A stretch of 43,036 bases of DNA from Bacteroidota bacterium (GTDB lineage Bacteria; Bacteroidota; Bacteroidia; 2-12-FULL-35-15): positions 1 to 43,036 of the forward strand of contig JAHEYB010000024.1 in assembly GCA_023251805.1 (NCBI GenBank). The letters run 5' to 3'. This document shows, piece by piece, positions 8,039-16,505 of this stretch. How positions within the stretch are numbered: position 1 is the stretch's first letter; each line of letters begins with the position of its first letter. The position numbers and the translations under genes were made by a program. Below the pieces are notes generated by a model. It saw only the letters and a program-made list of their open reading frames with translations, was not told the DNA's origin and made no database searches.

Positions 8039-8857
8039 ATGCCAAAACAAAGAAAAGAAGTTAAGAAAGTTACCACACACGTTTTACAAGAGATGAAAAC
8101 AAGTGGTGAAAAAATATCTATGCTTACTGCATACGATTTCACAATGGCAAAAATTGTTGATGCAGCCGGAATAGATGTGATTTTGGTTGGCGACTCGGCT
8201 TCCAATGTAATGGCAGGACATGAAACTACTTTACCTATAACATTGGACCAAATGATTTATCACGCTTCTTCTGTTGTCCGTGCTGTTGATCGTGCCTTGA
8301 TTGTGGTGGATTTACCATTCGGAACATACCAAGGAAATTCAAAAGAAGCCCTAAATACAGCAATTCGTATTATGAAAGAAAGTGGTGCGCATGCAGTTAA
8401 ACTGGAAGGTGGTGGAGAAGTAACTGAATCCATTCAACGGATTTTAACAGCTGGAATTCCGGTAATGGGACATTTAGGATTAACACCTCAAAGCATTTAT
8501 AAATTCGGGACTTACAATGTTCGTGCGAAAGAAGTAGCAGAAGCAAAAAAATTAGTGGAAGATGCGCTTGCGCTGCAAAAAGCGGGTTGCTTTGCAATTG
8601 TCTTGGAAAAAATTCCTGCGACTCTTGCCACCAAAGTTGCAAAAAGCATTACGATTCCTGTTATTGGAATTGGTGCAGGTGGAGGAGTTGACGGACAAGT
8701 ACTTGTTTTTCACGATATGGTTGGCTTAAACAATGAATTTAATCCGAGATTTTTAAGACGATACTTAAATCTATATGATGATATCAAAAAGGCGGTCGGA
8801 AATTATATTAAAGATGTGAAGTCGAAGGACTTTCCGAATTCTAGTGAACAATATTAA
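8039..8857 (+). CDS. panB: 3-methyl-2-oxobutanoate hydroxymethyltransferase
   Basis: Catalyses the first step of pantothenate (coenzyme A) synthesis, transferring a hydroxymethyl group from methylene-tetrahydrofolate to 2-oxoisovalerate to give ketopantoate. 272 residues, a complete TIM-barrel enzyme. Metal and substrate residues appear in VGDSASNV (Asp and Ser near 53-54), VVDLPFG (Asp near 92) and AVKLEGG (Lys near 121). The catalytic Glu is in IVLEKIP (near 188), and the glycine-rich [17 protein letters not shown] follows. No other pantothenate gene is nearby. Its stop codon touches the left end of the GxxExxY repeat unit. Confidence 0.97.
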   Translation: MPKQRKEVKKVTTHVLQEMKTSGEKISMLTAYDFTMAKIVDAAGIDVILVGDSASNVMAGHETTLPITLDQMIYHASSVVRAVDRALIVVDLPFGTYQGNSKEALNTAIRIMKESGAHAVKLEGGGEVTESIQRILTAGIPVMGHLGLTPQSIYKFGTYNVRAKEVAEAKKLVEDALALQKAGCFAIVLEKIPATLATKVAKSITIPVIGIGAGGGVDGQVLVFHDMVGLNNEFNPRFLRRYLNLYDDIKKAVGNYIKDVKSKDFPNSSEQY

Positions 8858-9470
8858 TCCAACGAATTACGAAAAAAAATACGAATAGTACGAATTACAA
8901 AAAAAGGGAATTATCTCAACGAATTACGAATTTTTTACGAAAAATACTAATTACAAAAAAGAAAAGAAATACTAAAAGTCTACTCCGTTAAATTTTATAA
9001 TTTAATTTATGACAATTAGTACAGTTAAAAGAAATGACTTAGTTTACCCAGAATTAAGTTTTATTATTGTAGGATGCGCATATACTGTTTTCAATGAGTT
9101 GGGGCCAGGTCATACTGAAAAAAATTACCAAAAAGCTTTATCAGTTGTATTTGAAGAGAAAAAAGTAAAAAACAAATAGCAAGTTTATTACCCATTAAAA
9201 TTCAGAGATAGAGTAATTGGTAGAGGGTTTTTAGATTTTTTAGTAGATGATAAAATTATAGTAGAGTTAAAAAAAGATGAATTCTTTTCAAAAACCCATA
9301 TTGATCAAGTTTTAAACTATTTAAAATTAAGTAACCTTGAATTAGCCATCTTAATCAACTTTACTATAGAAGGGGTAAAATTTAAGAGAATAATAAACAT
9401 AAAACAGGACGTATAACCCACATAGATTAGAAATTCGCACTATTCGTATTTTTTTTCGTAATTCGTTGGA
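8858..9470. mobile_element. GxxExxY cassette bounded by 39-bp terminal inverted repeats
   Basis: The left end (8858-8896) and right end (9432-9470) are reverse complements at 38 of 39 positions; the outer 32 bp are perfect. The arms contain aacgaattacg, an 8-base A tract and tacgaatagt. A partial direct copy of the left end follows at about 8917-8955. Between the ends lies one gene, the GxxExxY ORF at 9009-9416. The unit sits exactly between the panB stop and the start of the pseudouridine synthase gene. There is no transposase and I see no obvious target-site duplication. Confidence 0.6.
9009..9416 (+). pseudogene. GxxExxY family protein, interrupted by a TAG codon
   Basis: The 136-codon frame runs from ATG 9009 to TAA 9414-9416, with one in-frame TAG at 9177-9179 (codon 57). 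Family features are intact on both sides: the name-giving GHTEKNY at about residues 34-40, then GFLDFLVDDKIIVELKK, which has the D...ExK arrangement of the PD-(D/E)XK nuclease fold, then LNYLKLSNLELAILINF and VKFKRIINI at the end. The TAG could be a single change from GAG, because a glutamate would suit that position. The frame is otherwise undamaged, so loss is recent, or a sequencing error is possible. The function of the family is not established. Confidence 0.8.
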
Positions 9471-9484
9471 GTGACATATCAAAC

Positions 9485-10177
9485 ATGAATAAAATAGAGG
9501 TATTATACGAAGACAATCACATCATTGCCGTAAATAAACGTCCATCCGACATTGTGCAGGGTGATAAAACAGGTGATACACCTTTAAGCGATTTCGTTAA
9601 GCAATACATCAAAGAAAAATACAATAAACTGGGAGAAGTATTTGTGGGTACTGTTCACCGTATCGATAGACCAGTAAGTGGCATTGTGCTTTTTGCAAAA
9701 ACAAGCAAAGCTTTAACTCGATTGAATCAGATGTTTCAAACCAAAGAGATTCAAAAAACATATTGGGCTGTAGTAAAAAATAAACCAAAAAACATTAAGG
9801 GGACATTGGTTCATTACTTAAAAAAGAATGAAGCAAAAAATATGTCGAAAGCATTTGAAAAAGAAACTCCAGGTGCTTTGCGTTCGGAATTGGAATACGA
9901 ATTAATTTCCAGCTCCGATAACTATCATCTTCTTGAAATAAAGCCTCTCACAGGCAGACATCATCAAATACGTGTACAGCTTTCGAGTATGGGTTGTCCG
10001 ATAAAAGGAGATTTGAAGTATGGTTTTGATAGAAGCAACAAAGATGCGTCAATTCATTTACACGCAAGAAAAGTAGAATTTATTCATCCTGTAAAAAAAG
10101 AATCCGTTACAATTATTGCCCCGCCTCCGAATGAAGTTTTGTGGAATGAGTTTGTGAAGAGAGTAGGAAGCAAATAA
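9485..10177 (+). CDS. RluA-family RNA pseudouridine synthase
   Basis: 230 residues, catalytic domain only, with no N-terminal S4 domain. It isomerises uridine to pseudouridine in rRNA or tRNA. The catalytic motif GTVHRIDRPVSGIVLFAKT (about 55-73) contains the nucleophilic Asp. LTGRHHQIRVQLSSMGCPIKGDLKYG (about 156-181) is the conserved RluA C-terminal motif. The short size and start 'IEVLYEDNHIIAVNKRP' fit the RluC/RluD-related group. The exact target uridine cannot be told. It is co-oriented with panB and may originally have been its operon partner, now separated by the inserted GxxExxY cassette. Confidence 0.93.
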   Translation: MNKIEVLYEDNHIIAVNKRPSDIVQGDKTGDTPLSDFVKQYIKEKYNKLGEVFVGTVHRIDRPVSGIVLFAKTSKALTRLNQMFQTKEIQKTYWAVVKNKPKNIKGTLVHYLKKNEAKNMSKAFEKETPGALRSELEYELISSSDNYHLLEIKPLTGRHHQIRVQLSSMGCPIKGDLKYGFDRSNKDASIHLHARKVEFIHPVKKESVTIIAPPPNEVLWNEFVKRVGSK

Positions 10178-10252
10178 AATTAAACACACCCCTTGCCCCT
10201 CTCAAGAGGGGAATACATCCTGCTCACATCAAACTTTCACCCAGATTCATAT

Positions 10253-10276
10253 GTCACCCTGAGCGGAGTCGAAGGG
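10253..10276. repeat. Dispersed 24-bp repeat unit
   Basis: This unit begins gtcaccctgagcgg and ends agtcgaaggg. The reverse complement at 18261-18284 differs at a single position, and further variants are at 2277-2300, 41629-41652, 41695-41718 and 41771-41794. It lies in the gap between convergent rluA-type and arfB genes. Just upstream, 10190-10212 holds another short palindrome (cccctctcaagagggg). Confidence 0.7.
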
Positions 10277-10291
10277 CGTATATATCCGTAC

Positions 10292-10696
10292 CTACCAATC
10301 TTTTTTTCTTGATTTTTTAATTTCCGAATCTCTCTTCTTAGTATTCAATCGTCTTTCTTTTGAACCTTTACTTGGCTTCGTTGCTCTGCGTTTTTTTTGG
10401 ACGACAAAACATTTATGGATGATTTCGTAGAATTTTTTGATTGCAATTTCTTTATTTCCCAACTGATTTCTTTCGGTTTGAGAAATAACTTGTAGCACTC
10501 CGTCTTTGGTGACTTTGTTATAGAGCTTACTTAAAATGATTGCCTTTTGCTCTTCGGTAAGTAAAGAGGAGTTTATGACATCAAAATCCAGCTCCACTTT
10601 TGTGGATACTTTATTCACATTTTGTCCGCCTGCCCCTCCACTCCTGCTGGTTTTAAAACTGAATTCCGAATCGAATACAATGCCTTTGATGTTCAC
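10292..10696 (-). CDS. arfB: Alternative ribosome-rescue factor ArfB
   Basis: A 134-residue peptidyl-tRNA hydrolase that frees ribosomes stalled on broken mRNA. The catalytic GGQ is in SRSGGAGGQNVNKVSTKVEL (residues 18-37). A central helical domain follows, and the C-terminus is a long basic tail rich in Lys and Arg (about 100-134). Basic tails of this kind enter the empty mRNA channel. It is too short for a canonical release factor and lacks the stop-codon recognition domain. The gene is divergent from the amidase gene. Confidence 0.95.
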   Translation of the reverse strand: MNIKGIVFDSEFSFKTSRSGGAGGQNVNKVSTKVELDFDVINSSLLTEEQKAIILSKLYNKVTKDGVLQVISQTERNQLGNKEIAIKKFYEIIHKCFVVQKKRRATKPSKGSKERRLNTKKRDSEIKKSRKKDW

Positions 10697-10761
10697 AAAA
10701 CAAAATTACGCATAAAAATGATTATTTTTGGTTTGTATTTGAGGTTCTCAAATTTTCAACA

Positions 10762-10785
10762 CAGGCCTGCCTGCGGTAGGCAGGG
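10762..10785. repeat. Short GC-rich palindrome
   Basis: The sequence gcctgcctgcggtaggcagg forms a strong hairpin in otherwise AT-rich DNA, about 35 bp before the amidase start. It is related to the palindrome upstream of dnaK at 6406-6425. Confidence 0.5.
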
Positions 10786-10816
10786 CACACAGAGCTAAAA
10801 GGAGTTTTACAGAGAT

Positions 10817-12118
10817 ATGAAGTATTTTTTAAATATTGTTTTGTTTTTATTTATCACAATTTCTTGTGTTGCACAGGAAGACGTACAATCCAAAATAAAA
10901 TACTATACTGAAAAAGTTCAAAATTATCTTGATAAAGAAAAAGCGCTTTCGGGTTATTATTCTATTGATAAAGATGGGATCAAGATGTTTGCTTCATCAA
11001 AAGATAAATTAGCAAACAAGGTTGAATTTTTTGTCAGTTGGCGTTTATATGACACTTTTGCAGAAAAAACGCATATTTATTCGGACAAAGAATTAATTAA
11101 TATCTACTTTCAAACGTCTGAATTTACATTGCGACCAAGAGAATACCCCGATGGCGTTTACACAAAACCTTACGATGAGCCTCACCCAAAATTATTCGGT
11201 TATAGGATAGCCATTGATGCTGGCCATATTGCCAACGATTATGAAATGGGCGACCTCGAAAAGAAATACATCAAAATGAATGTTGACTCAGCACGAGGAA
11301 TATACGACTCACTACAAATTGCTGAAGGAATGTTAACTATGGCGACAGCGCAATTATTAAAAGAAAAACTAGAAGCCGAAGGAGCACAAACATTTTCAAC
11401 ACGCGTAAATGGATTGAATGCATTTGGAATTTCATTTGACGATTGGCTCACAAAATATTATGCTACAGCCGTTGATAGTTTATATAAATTGGGAAGGTTT
11501 ACTCTGAAACAAAAAGAATGGTTACTTGGTCCGAAAGCATTAAAACGGGATAAGTTCCGCGAAGTGTTTAAAGACTTAGAATTAGCCAAACGTGCTGAAA
11601 TCATCAATAAATACAATCCCGACTTTACTGTCATTATTCACTACAATGTGGATGAAACCAATCTTGAATGGAACAAGCCAACAACAAAAAACTTCAACAT
11701 GACTTTTGTTGGAGGCGCTTTCATGAAAAGTGATTTAGCGACCATTGAAAAACGATTTGATTTTTTTAGGTTACTAATAACGGATGATTTGGAAAAATCA
11801 ATTCAACTAAGTGGAGCGGTTGTGAAACAATTTGAAAACACCTTAAATGTAAAAACAGCAAAAATTACGGATGCTAAATATTTATTCAAAGGCTGTTTAC
11901 CTACTACTGAAACGGGCGTGTATTGCAGAAACCTACAATTACCCCGATTCATCCATTCTCCTATAGTATATGGTGAAACATTGTATCAAGACAATCTCTC
12001 CGAATGTAAGTTGCTAAACGAAGAAAGCGACAAAACAAAAAACAAACGTGTTCAGCAAGTGGCGGATGCTTATTACAAAGGCATTGTAGATTATATTGTT
12101 ACTCCTTCAAAAAAATAG
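10817..12118 (+). CDS. Secreted N-acetylmuramoyl-L-alanine amidase (Amidase_3-like)
   Basis: 433 residues with signal peptide MKYFLNIVLFLFITISCVAQ. The zinc amidase fold is supported by IAIDAGH (His at 137), EGMLTMATAQLLKEKLEAEGAQTFSTR (about 172-198) and the later IIHYNVDE (His near 275), which together give the His-Glu-His pattern of the family. The family cleaves the amide bond between muramic acid and the stem peptide in peptidoglycan. An N-terminal region of about 130 residues and a C-terminal region of about 150 residues surround the core and are not recognised. There is a substantial insertion between the two parts of the catalytic core. It is co-directional with gldM, 87 bp upstream of it. 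Confidence 0.8.
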   Translation: MKYFLNIVLFLFITISCVAQEDVQSKIKYYTEKVQNYLDKEKALSGYYSIDKDGIKMFASSKDKLANKVEFFVSWRLYDTFAEKTHIYSDKELINIYFQTSEFTLRPREYPDGVYTKPYDEPHPKLFGYRIAIDAGHIANDYEMGDLEKKYIKMNVDSARGIYDSLQIAEGMLTMATAQLLKEKLEAEGAQTFSTRVNGLNAFGISFDDWLTKYYATAVDSLYKLGRFTLKQKEWLLGPKALKRDKFREVFKDLELAKRAEIINKYNPDFTVIIHYNVDETNLEWNKPTTKNFNMTFVGGAFMKSDLATIEKRFDFFRLLITDDLEKSIQLSGAVVKQFENTLNVKTAKITDAKYLFKGCLPTTETGVYCRNLQLPRFIHSPIVYGETLYQDNLSECKLLNEESDKTKNKRVQQVADAYYKGIVDYIVTPSKK

Positions 12119-12205
12119 ACTTCCTGCTTTCTGTATCTTTTTTCCTTTCCTGTATTATGAGGCAAAAATCAAGTTTTAGTATAAACTTAAAAAACCTCAG
12201 AAATC

Positions 12206-13804
12206 ATGGCTTCAGCAAAAGACACACCCCGACAAAAGATGATTGGTATGATGTACTTAGTACTCACCTGTCTACTTGCACTAAATGTTTCAAAAGACAT
12301 TTTAGATGCATTTGTAATTGTAGATAAAGGATTGGAAAAAACAAATTTGAATTTTACGGATAAAAACGAAGTACTGTATTCACTATTTGATTTAGCAAAA
12401 AGTGTTGATCCTGTGAGAGTCACACCTAACTGGAAGCAAGCGCAAGATGTAAAAAAACGCTCAATCGAATTAAGTGATTTTATTGACAAGCTTCAAAAAG
12501 AGTTAATCGTAAAAACAGAAGGATTAGAACAAAGTGTTGCAGATACGATTCAAATGGCTAGCTTGGAGAATAAAGACAATTATACGATTCCAACTAATAT
12601 TTTAATTGGTAATTCAGAAGATGGTTCGGCCGGTGCATCACGTGATTTGAAAAACAGATTAATTGAATACAGAAAACAGCTGTCAAATTATATTTTGCCA
12701 AAAGACAAAACAAAAGTGAAGATTGACATCAATACAGCAGACCCTGAACACAGCGAAGAAAATGAAAACTGGGAACTGTATAATTTTTATGACCGACCAT
12801 TAGTTGCTAGTTTAACTATATTATCGAAACTAAAAACGGATGTTAAAAATGCAGAATCTACTACGGTGGATTATTTACTAAAGTTGGTAGATGTGGAAAC
12901 ATTAAAATTTGATACCATTGCTGCAAAAGTAATTCCACAAAGTAATTATGTGATGTTGGGAGAAGAATACAAAGCCGATGTATTTATAGCAGCTTTCAAC
13001 AAAACTAGGAACCCGGAAATTATGGTGGGTGACTACAATGAAATGAGCAAATCATTTAACGGAACACCAAATGCAATAACGGTTGAAAGAGGTTTAGGAA
13101 AATATGTTGCAGAAACAAGTAGAGAAGGAATTGTTAATTATTCTGGAACGATAAAAGTTGTTTCGCCACAAGGAAAAGAAATGGTGTTTCCATTTAAATC
13201 GGAATACATTGTTGCTAAGCCTGCTTTGACTGTTTCGGCAACTAAAATGGACGTGTTGTATGCTGGATTAGACAACCCTATTTCTGTTTCTGTGCCCGGA
13301 ATCCCTACAGATAGATTAACTGTCTCAATTAGCAATGGCACACTAACGCCAACAGGGAAAGGCACTTTTAATGTGAAAGTGATGAACGGAACAAAAGCAG
13401 AAGTAAGTGTGATTGCAAATTTAGAAAACGGAGAAAAAAGAAATATGGGAACAATGACTTTTAGAGTTAAACAAGTTCCAAAACCAAGCGCACAATTTGG
13501 GGATTTGATTCAAAGTGGCAGAATGACAAAAAGTAAAATAGAAACACAACTAGGATTGATTGCTTTTTATCCTGCATTTGATTTTAATGCTAAAGCTAAA
13601 GTAACTTCTTTCAGAATGTCGGTAATTGGTGGAGGGAATGTATCCGAAGAATTTACTTCAAACAGCAATATGCTCACCGAACCAATGAAAAATCGTCTTA
13701 AAAAAGTAAAAAAGAATGAAAGAGTAATCTTTGAAGAAATTCAAGCAGTTGGTCCGAATGGTAAACCAGAACCACTTACCGAATTAATAGTAAAAGTAAA
13801 TTAA
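12206..13804 (+). CDS. gldM: GldM/PorM-family T9SS motor protein, orphan copy
   Basis: 532 residues, similar in size to GldM. The start TPRQKMIGMMYLVLTCLLALNVSKDILDAF carries the family-defining single transmembrane helix (about 11-30), which in the known system contacts GldL in the inner membrane. The rest is a long periplasmic part with repeated beta domains, including 'SVPGIPTDRLTVSISNGTLTP'. GldM and GldL form the proton-driven motor of type IX secretion and gliding. The gldK, gldL and gldN partners normally next to it are absent from the whole window. It may therefore be a paralogue with its own role, possibly linked to the preceding cell-wall amidase. Confidence 0.88.
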   Translation: MASAKDTPRQKMIGMMYLVLTCLLALNVSKDILDAFVIVDKGLEKTNLNFTDKNEVLYSLFDLAKSVDPVRVTPNWKQAQDVKKRSIELSDFIDKLQKELIVKTEGLEQSVADTIQMASLENKDNYTIPTNILIGNSEDGSAGASRDLKNRLIEYRKQLSNYILPKDKTKVKIDINTADPEHSEENENWELYNFYDRPLVASLTILSKLKTDVKNAESTTVDYLLKLVDVETLKFDTIAAKVIPQSNYVMLGEEYKADVFIAAFNKTRNPEIMVGDYNEMSKSFNGTPNAITVERGLGKYVAETSREGIVNYSGTIKVVSPQGKEMVFPFKSEYIVAKPALTVSATKMDVLYAGLDNPISVSVPGIPTDRLTVSISNGTLTPTGKGTFNVKVMNGTKAEVSVIANLENGEKRNMGTMTFRVKQVPKPSAQFGDLIQSGRMTKSKIETQLGLIAFYPAFDFNAKAKVTSFRMSVIGGGNVSEEFTSNSNMLTEPMKNRLKKVKKNERVIFEEIQAVGPNGKPEPLTELIVKVN

Positions 13805-13825
13805 GTTGGGTGGTAGAGCAGTTGG

Positions 13826-13859
13826 AACGAAGTTCTCCTTGTAGCGGGAGAACTTCGTT
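13826..13859. terminator. Stem-loop between convergent gldM and priA
   Basis: A perfect 13-bp stem (aacgaagttctcc at 13826-13838 with ggagaacttcgtt at 13847-13859) has an 8-base loop. T tracts are weak on both sides, so termination is likely but not certain. Confidence 0.55.
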
Positions 13860-13861
13860 AT

Positions 13862-16444
13862 TTACATTGGATCTACATCTATATTCACTCTAACCGACTT
13901 ATAATCGCTACTCGACTTAAATTTAATCAACAATTCGCTCAACACTTTTTTCACTTGCCCAACCGATGCATCTCTTTCAATTTTCAATAAAATATTTTTA
14001 TGGAATAAATTACGAATACGGGAAACCAAAGGAAACTCAGGACCTAAAACACGTTTCGAAAAATGTTTTTTGAGAGCATCTGCTAAAAATTTAGCGGAAG
14101 CATTTACCATGTCTACATCTTTATGAATCACAGTAATTTCTATTAAGCGATAATAAGGAGGATAATTGAAATTTTTTCTATCCAACAATTGATTGGTATA
14201 CATCGACAAATAATCGTTTGCAATCACTTCCTGAATAATACTGTGCTCAGGATTTTGCGATTGAATAATTACTTTCCCTCGTTTATTTTTTCGTCCTGCT
14301 CTTCCCGACACTTGCGCCATTAGTTGATAACTGCGTTCAAACGACCTAAAATCAGGAAAGTTTAGCATACTATCTGCATTTAAAATTCCAACCATACTCA
14401 CGTTATCAAAATCAAGTCCTTTAGTTACCATTTGTGTTCCGACCAAAATATCAATATTTCCCTCTTCAAAATCCTGTATAATATGTTGATGTGCAAATTT
14501 ACTTCTTGTAGTATCTAAATCCATTCTTGCAATTCTAGCTTTCGGATAAAAAATAGATAATTCCTCTTCAATCTTTTCTGTTCCAAAGCCTTTCATTTTT
14601 AAATCGGTATCGCCACAAGCTGCACATTTCGTAGGCGGTTTAATAGAATAGCCACAATAGTGACAACGCAATTGATTGCTCACTTTATGGTAGGTTAAAC
14701 TCACATCACAATTTGCACATTGTGGCACCCAAGCACACATATTGCATTCGAGCTGTGGCGCAAATCCTCTACGATTTTGAAATAAAATAACTTGTTCTTT
14801 TTTATCAAGCGCAAGTGTGACTGTATCTAAAAGTAAGGGAGCAAAATGCGACTTCATCATCTTTTTGCGAGTCGCTTCTTTTACATCCGCAATTAAAATT
14901 TCCGGCATTTGAACACCACCAAAACGTTTGCTGAGTTCGGCAAAGCCATATTTTCCATCTTGCGCATTGAAATAACTTTCGACACTTGGTGTAGCAGAAC
15001 CTAACAAGGTTTTTGCTTTGTGAATATGTGCCAAATAAATGGCTCCGTCACGAGCATTGTAACGTGGTGATGGGTCGTATTGTTTATAAGAAGTATCGTG
15101 TTCTTCATCAACAATTACTAACCCTAAATTACTGAACGGAAGGAATAGTGCGGAGCGAGCTCCAATTATTAATTTGTTGTTGGTTGCTGGTTGTTGGTTG
15201 TTAGAAGAACCAAGTACAGAGTTCCAAATTTCTACTCTTTCGTTTTCATTGAACTTACTGTGATACACTCCCACGACATCACCAAAATATTTTCGCAAGC
15301 GATTAATGATTTGAGTCGTTAAAGCAATTTCTGGAAGCAAATACAATACTTGTTTGCCTTTCGCTATCGTTTCTTCAATAAGCTTTACATAGATTTCGGT
15401 TTTACCAGAAGAGGTAACGCCATGAAGTAAGACTACATCGACCTCACCCCTGCTCTCTCCGAAGGAGAGGGAGTTTTCTTTGCTAACAATTTTATTAGAT
15501 TCTCCATCAACATTTGCCTTCCCAGAAAATTGAAGATTAATAGACTCCAACACACTTTGCTGTTCTTCATTCAATGCTGAAATTTTATTTTCAGAATCAT
15601 ATCTTGCCAATCTTCCTACTTCACGTTCGTAAATTTCAAACACATTTTTTTTTGCCAAGGATTTAATAGCGGCTTCTGCACCTTCCACCATTTTTAAAAT
15701 GTCCGACTTCTTCACCTCAAGGATTTCTTTGGAATAGCGCTTCGACAAACTGATAAATGCCATTACTGAATCCAGTTGTTTGGGAGCTTTGCGTTCAAGA
15801 GTATCAAAAATTGTTTTTAAATTTTCTTCATTGTTGGCATGCTCCGTAAAACGCACATAAGATTCTACTTTCGGTTTAAATTTTTCTTTCAGCTCTTCTA
15901 AAATCAAAACCACTCCTTTTTCAATCAATGTTTTGATGAGTGGATAAACTGTCTTTTGTTCAATGATTTCAGAAATATCTTGAAGACTCAAAACATTACG
16001 AATTTCTAAAGCATCAATCACTAATATTTCTTTATCGGAAAGAAATTGTTCTTCATTCGCTACAGATTGAAAATCAAAATTGGGGTTGAGTACAACTTTT
16101 GTTTCGCTGGCAAGTTTTAGTCCGCCTGGCAAAGCAGCTACCATCACATCACCAATATTGCACATATAATACTGGCTCATCCATTCCCACAACTCAAATT
16201 GTTTCTCATTTACAATTGGGTGTTCATCTAAAATGGTATCGATGTATTTTGCTGCGTATTGTTTTGGGGGAATTTCGTGCACTCTTCGAACAACAGCAGA
16301 ATATAATTTTGCTCTGCCGAATTGCACTACCACTCTTTTTCCTACGGCAATTGAGTCATTCCAATCGAAAGGCACACGATAGGTGTACAAATTGGGAACA
16401 GCCAATGGTAAGATTACATCTACAAAAAGAGTAGTACGACTCAT
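13862..16444 (-). CDS. priA: Primosomal replication-restart helicase PriA
   Basis: 860 residues. PriA recognises stalled forks and reloads the replicative helicase. The N-terminal fork-binding domain begins LFVDVILPLAVPNLYTYRVP. Walker A is in HGVTSSGKTEIY (about 340-350) and Walker B is VDEEHDTSY. Four Cys pairs (CNMC, CANC, CHYC, CAAC) bind two zinc ions within the helicase. Helicase motifs V-VI appear as VGTQMVTKGLDF and QVSGRAGR. Two segments look foreign: about residues 309-334, partly encoded by a palindromic repeat at 15441-15474, and a Ser/Asn/Gln run at about 414-424, encoded by 15174-15202. Both are in frame, and they would explain a protein somewhat longer than usual. Confidence 0.97.
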   Translation of the reverse strand: MSRTTLFVDVILPLAVPNLYTYRVPFDWNDSIAVGKRVVVQFGRAKLYSAVVRRVHEIPPKQYAAKYIDTILDEHPIVNEKQFELWEWMSQYYMCNIGDVMVAALPGGLKLASETKVVLNPNFDFQSVANEEQFLSDKEILVIDALEIRNVLSLQDISEIIEQKTVYPLIKTLIEKGVVLILEELKEKFKPKVESYVRFTEHANNEENLKTIFDTLERKAPKQLDSVMAFISLSKRYSKEILEVKKSDILKMVEGAEAAIKSLAKKNVFEIYEREVGRLARYDSENKISALNEEQQSVLESINLQFSGKANVDGESNKIVSKENSLSFGESRGEVDVVLLHGVTSSGKTEIYVKLIEETIAKGKQVLYLLPEIALTTQIINRLRKYFGDVVGVYHSKFNENERVEIWNSVLGSSNNQQPATNNKLIIGARSALFLPFSNLGLVIVDEEHDTSYKQYDPSPRYNARDGAIYLAHIHKAKTLLGSATPSVESYFNAQDGKYGFAELSKRFGGVQMPEILIADVKEATRKKMMKSHFAPLLLDTVTLALDKKEQVILFQNRRGFAPQLECNMCAWVPQCANCDVSLTYHKVSNQLRCHYCGYSIKPPTKCAACGDTDLKMKGFGTEKIEEELSIFYPKARIARMDLDTTRSKFAHQHIIQDFEEGNIDILVGTQMVTKGLDFDNVSMVGILNADSMLNFPDFRSFERSYQLMAQVSGRAGRKNKRGKVIIQSQNPEHSIIQEVIANDYLSMYTNQLLDRKNFNYPPYYRLIEITVIHKDVDMVNASAKFLADALKKHFSKRVLGPEFPLVSRIRNLFHKNILLKIERDASVGQVKKVLSELLIKFKSSSDYKSVRVNIDVDPM
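15174..15202. repeat. TTG-rich low-complexity repeat inside priA
   Basis: The plus strand consists of reiterated ttgttggttgctggttgttg words. The minus strand encodes the run SNNQQPATNN within PriA, between the motif after Walker A and the conserved IIGARSALF. Neighbouring codons do not share this composition. Confidence 0.65.
15441..15474. repeat. Palindromic repeat inserted in frame inside priA
   Basis: The plus strand has cctcacccctgctctctccg followed by aaggagaggg, containing the near-palindrome ctctctccgaaggagag. It resembles intergenic repeat units rather than helicase coding sequence. It encodes about residues 324-335 of PriA (SLSFGESRGEVD), just before Walker A. Confidence 0.65.
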
Positions 16445-16505
16445 AGTACAAACCTAAATAAAAAAGCGTGAATTAATCGACTTGTTGAAAACGATTCTGA
16501 AGAAA

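Noticed and set aside
10701-10708. TAATTTTG -7 box for arfB on the minus strand
   Set aside because: It would start the transcript at or after the ATG at 10696 and there is no -33 TTTG at 18-19 bp, so it is probably chance in AT-rich DNA.
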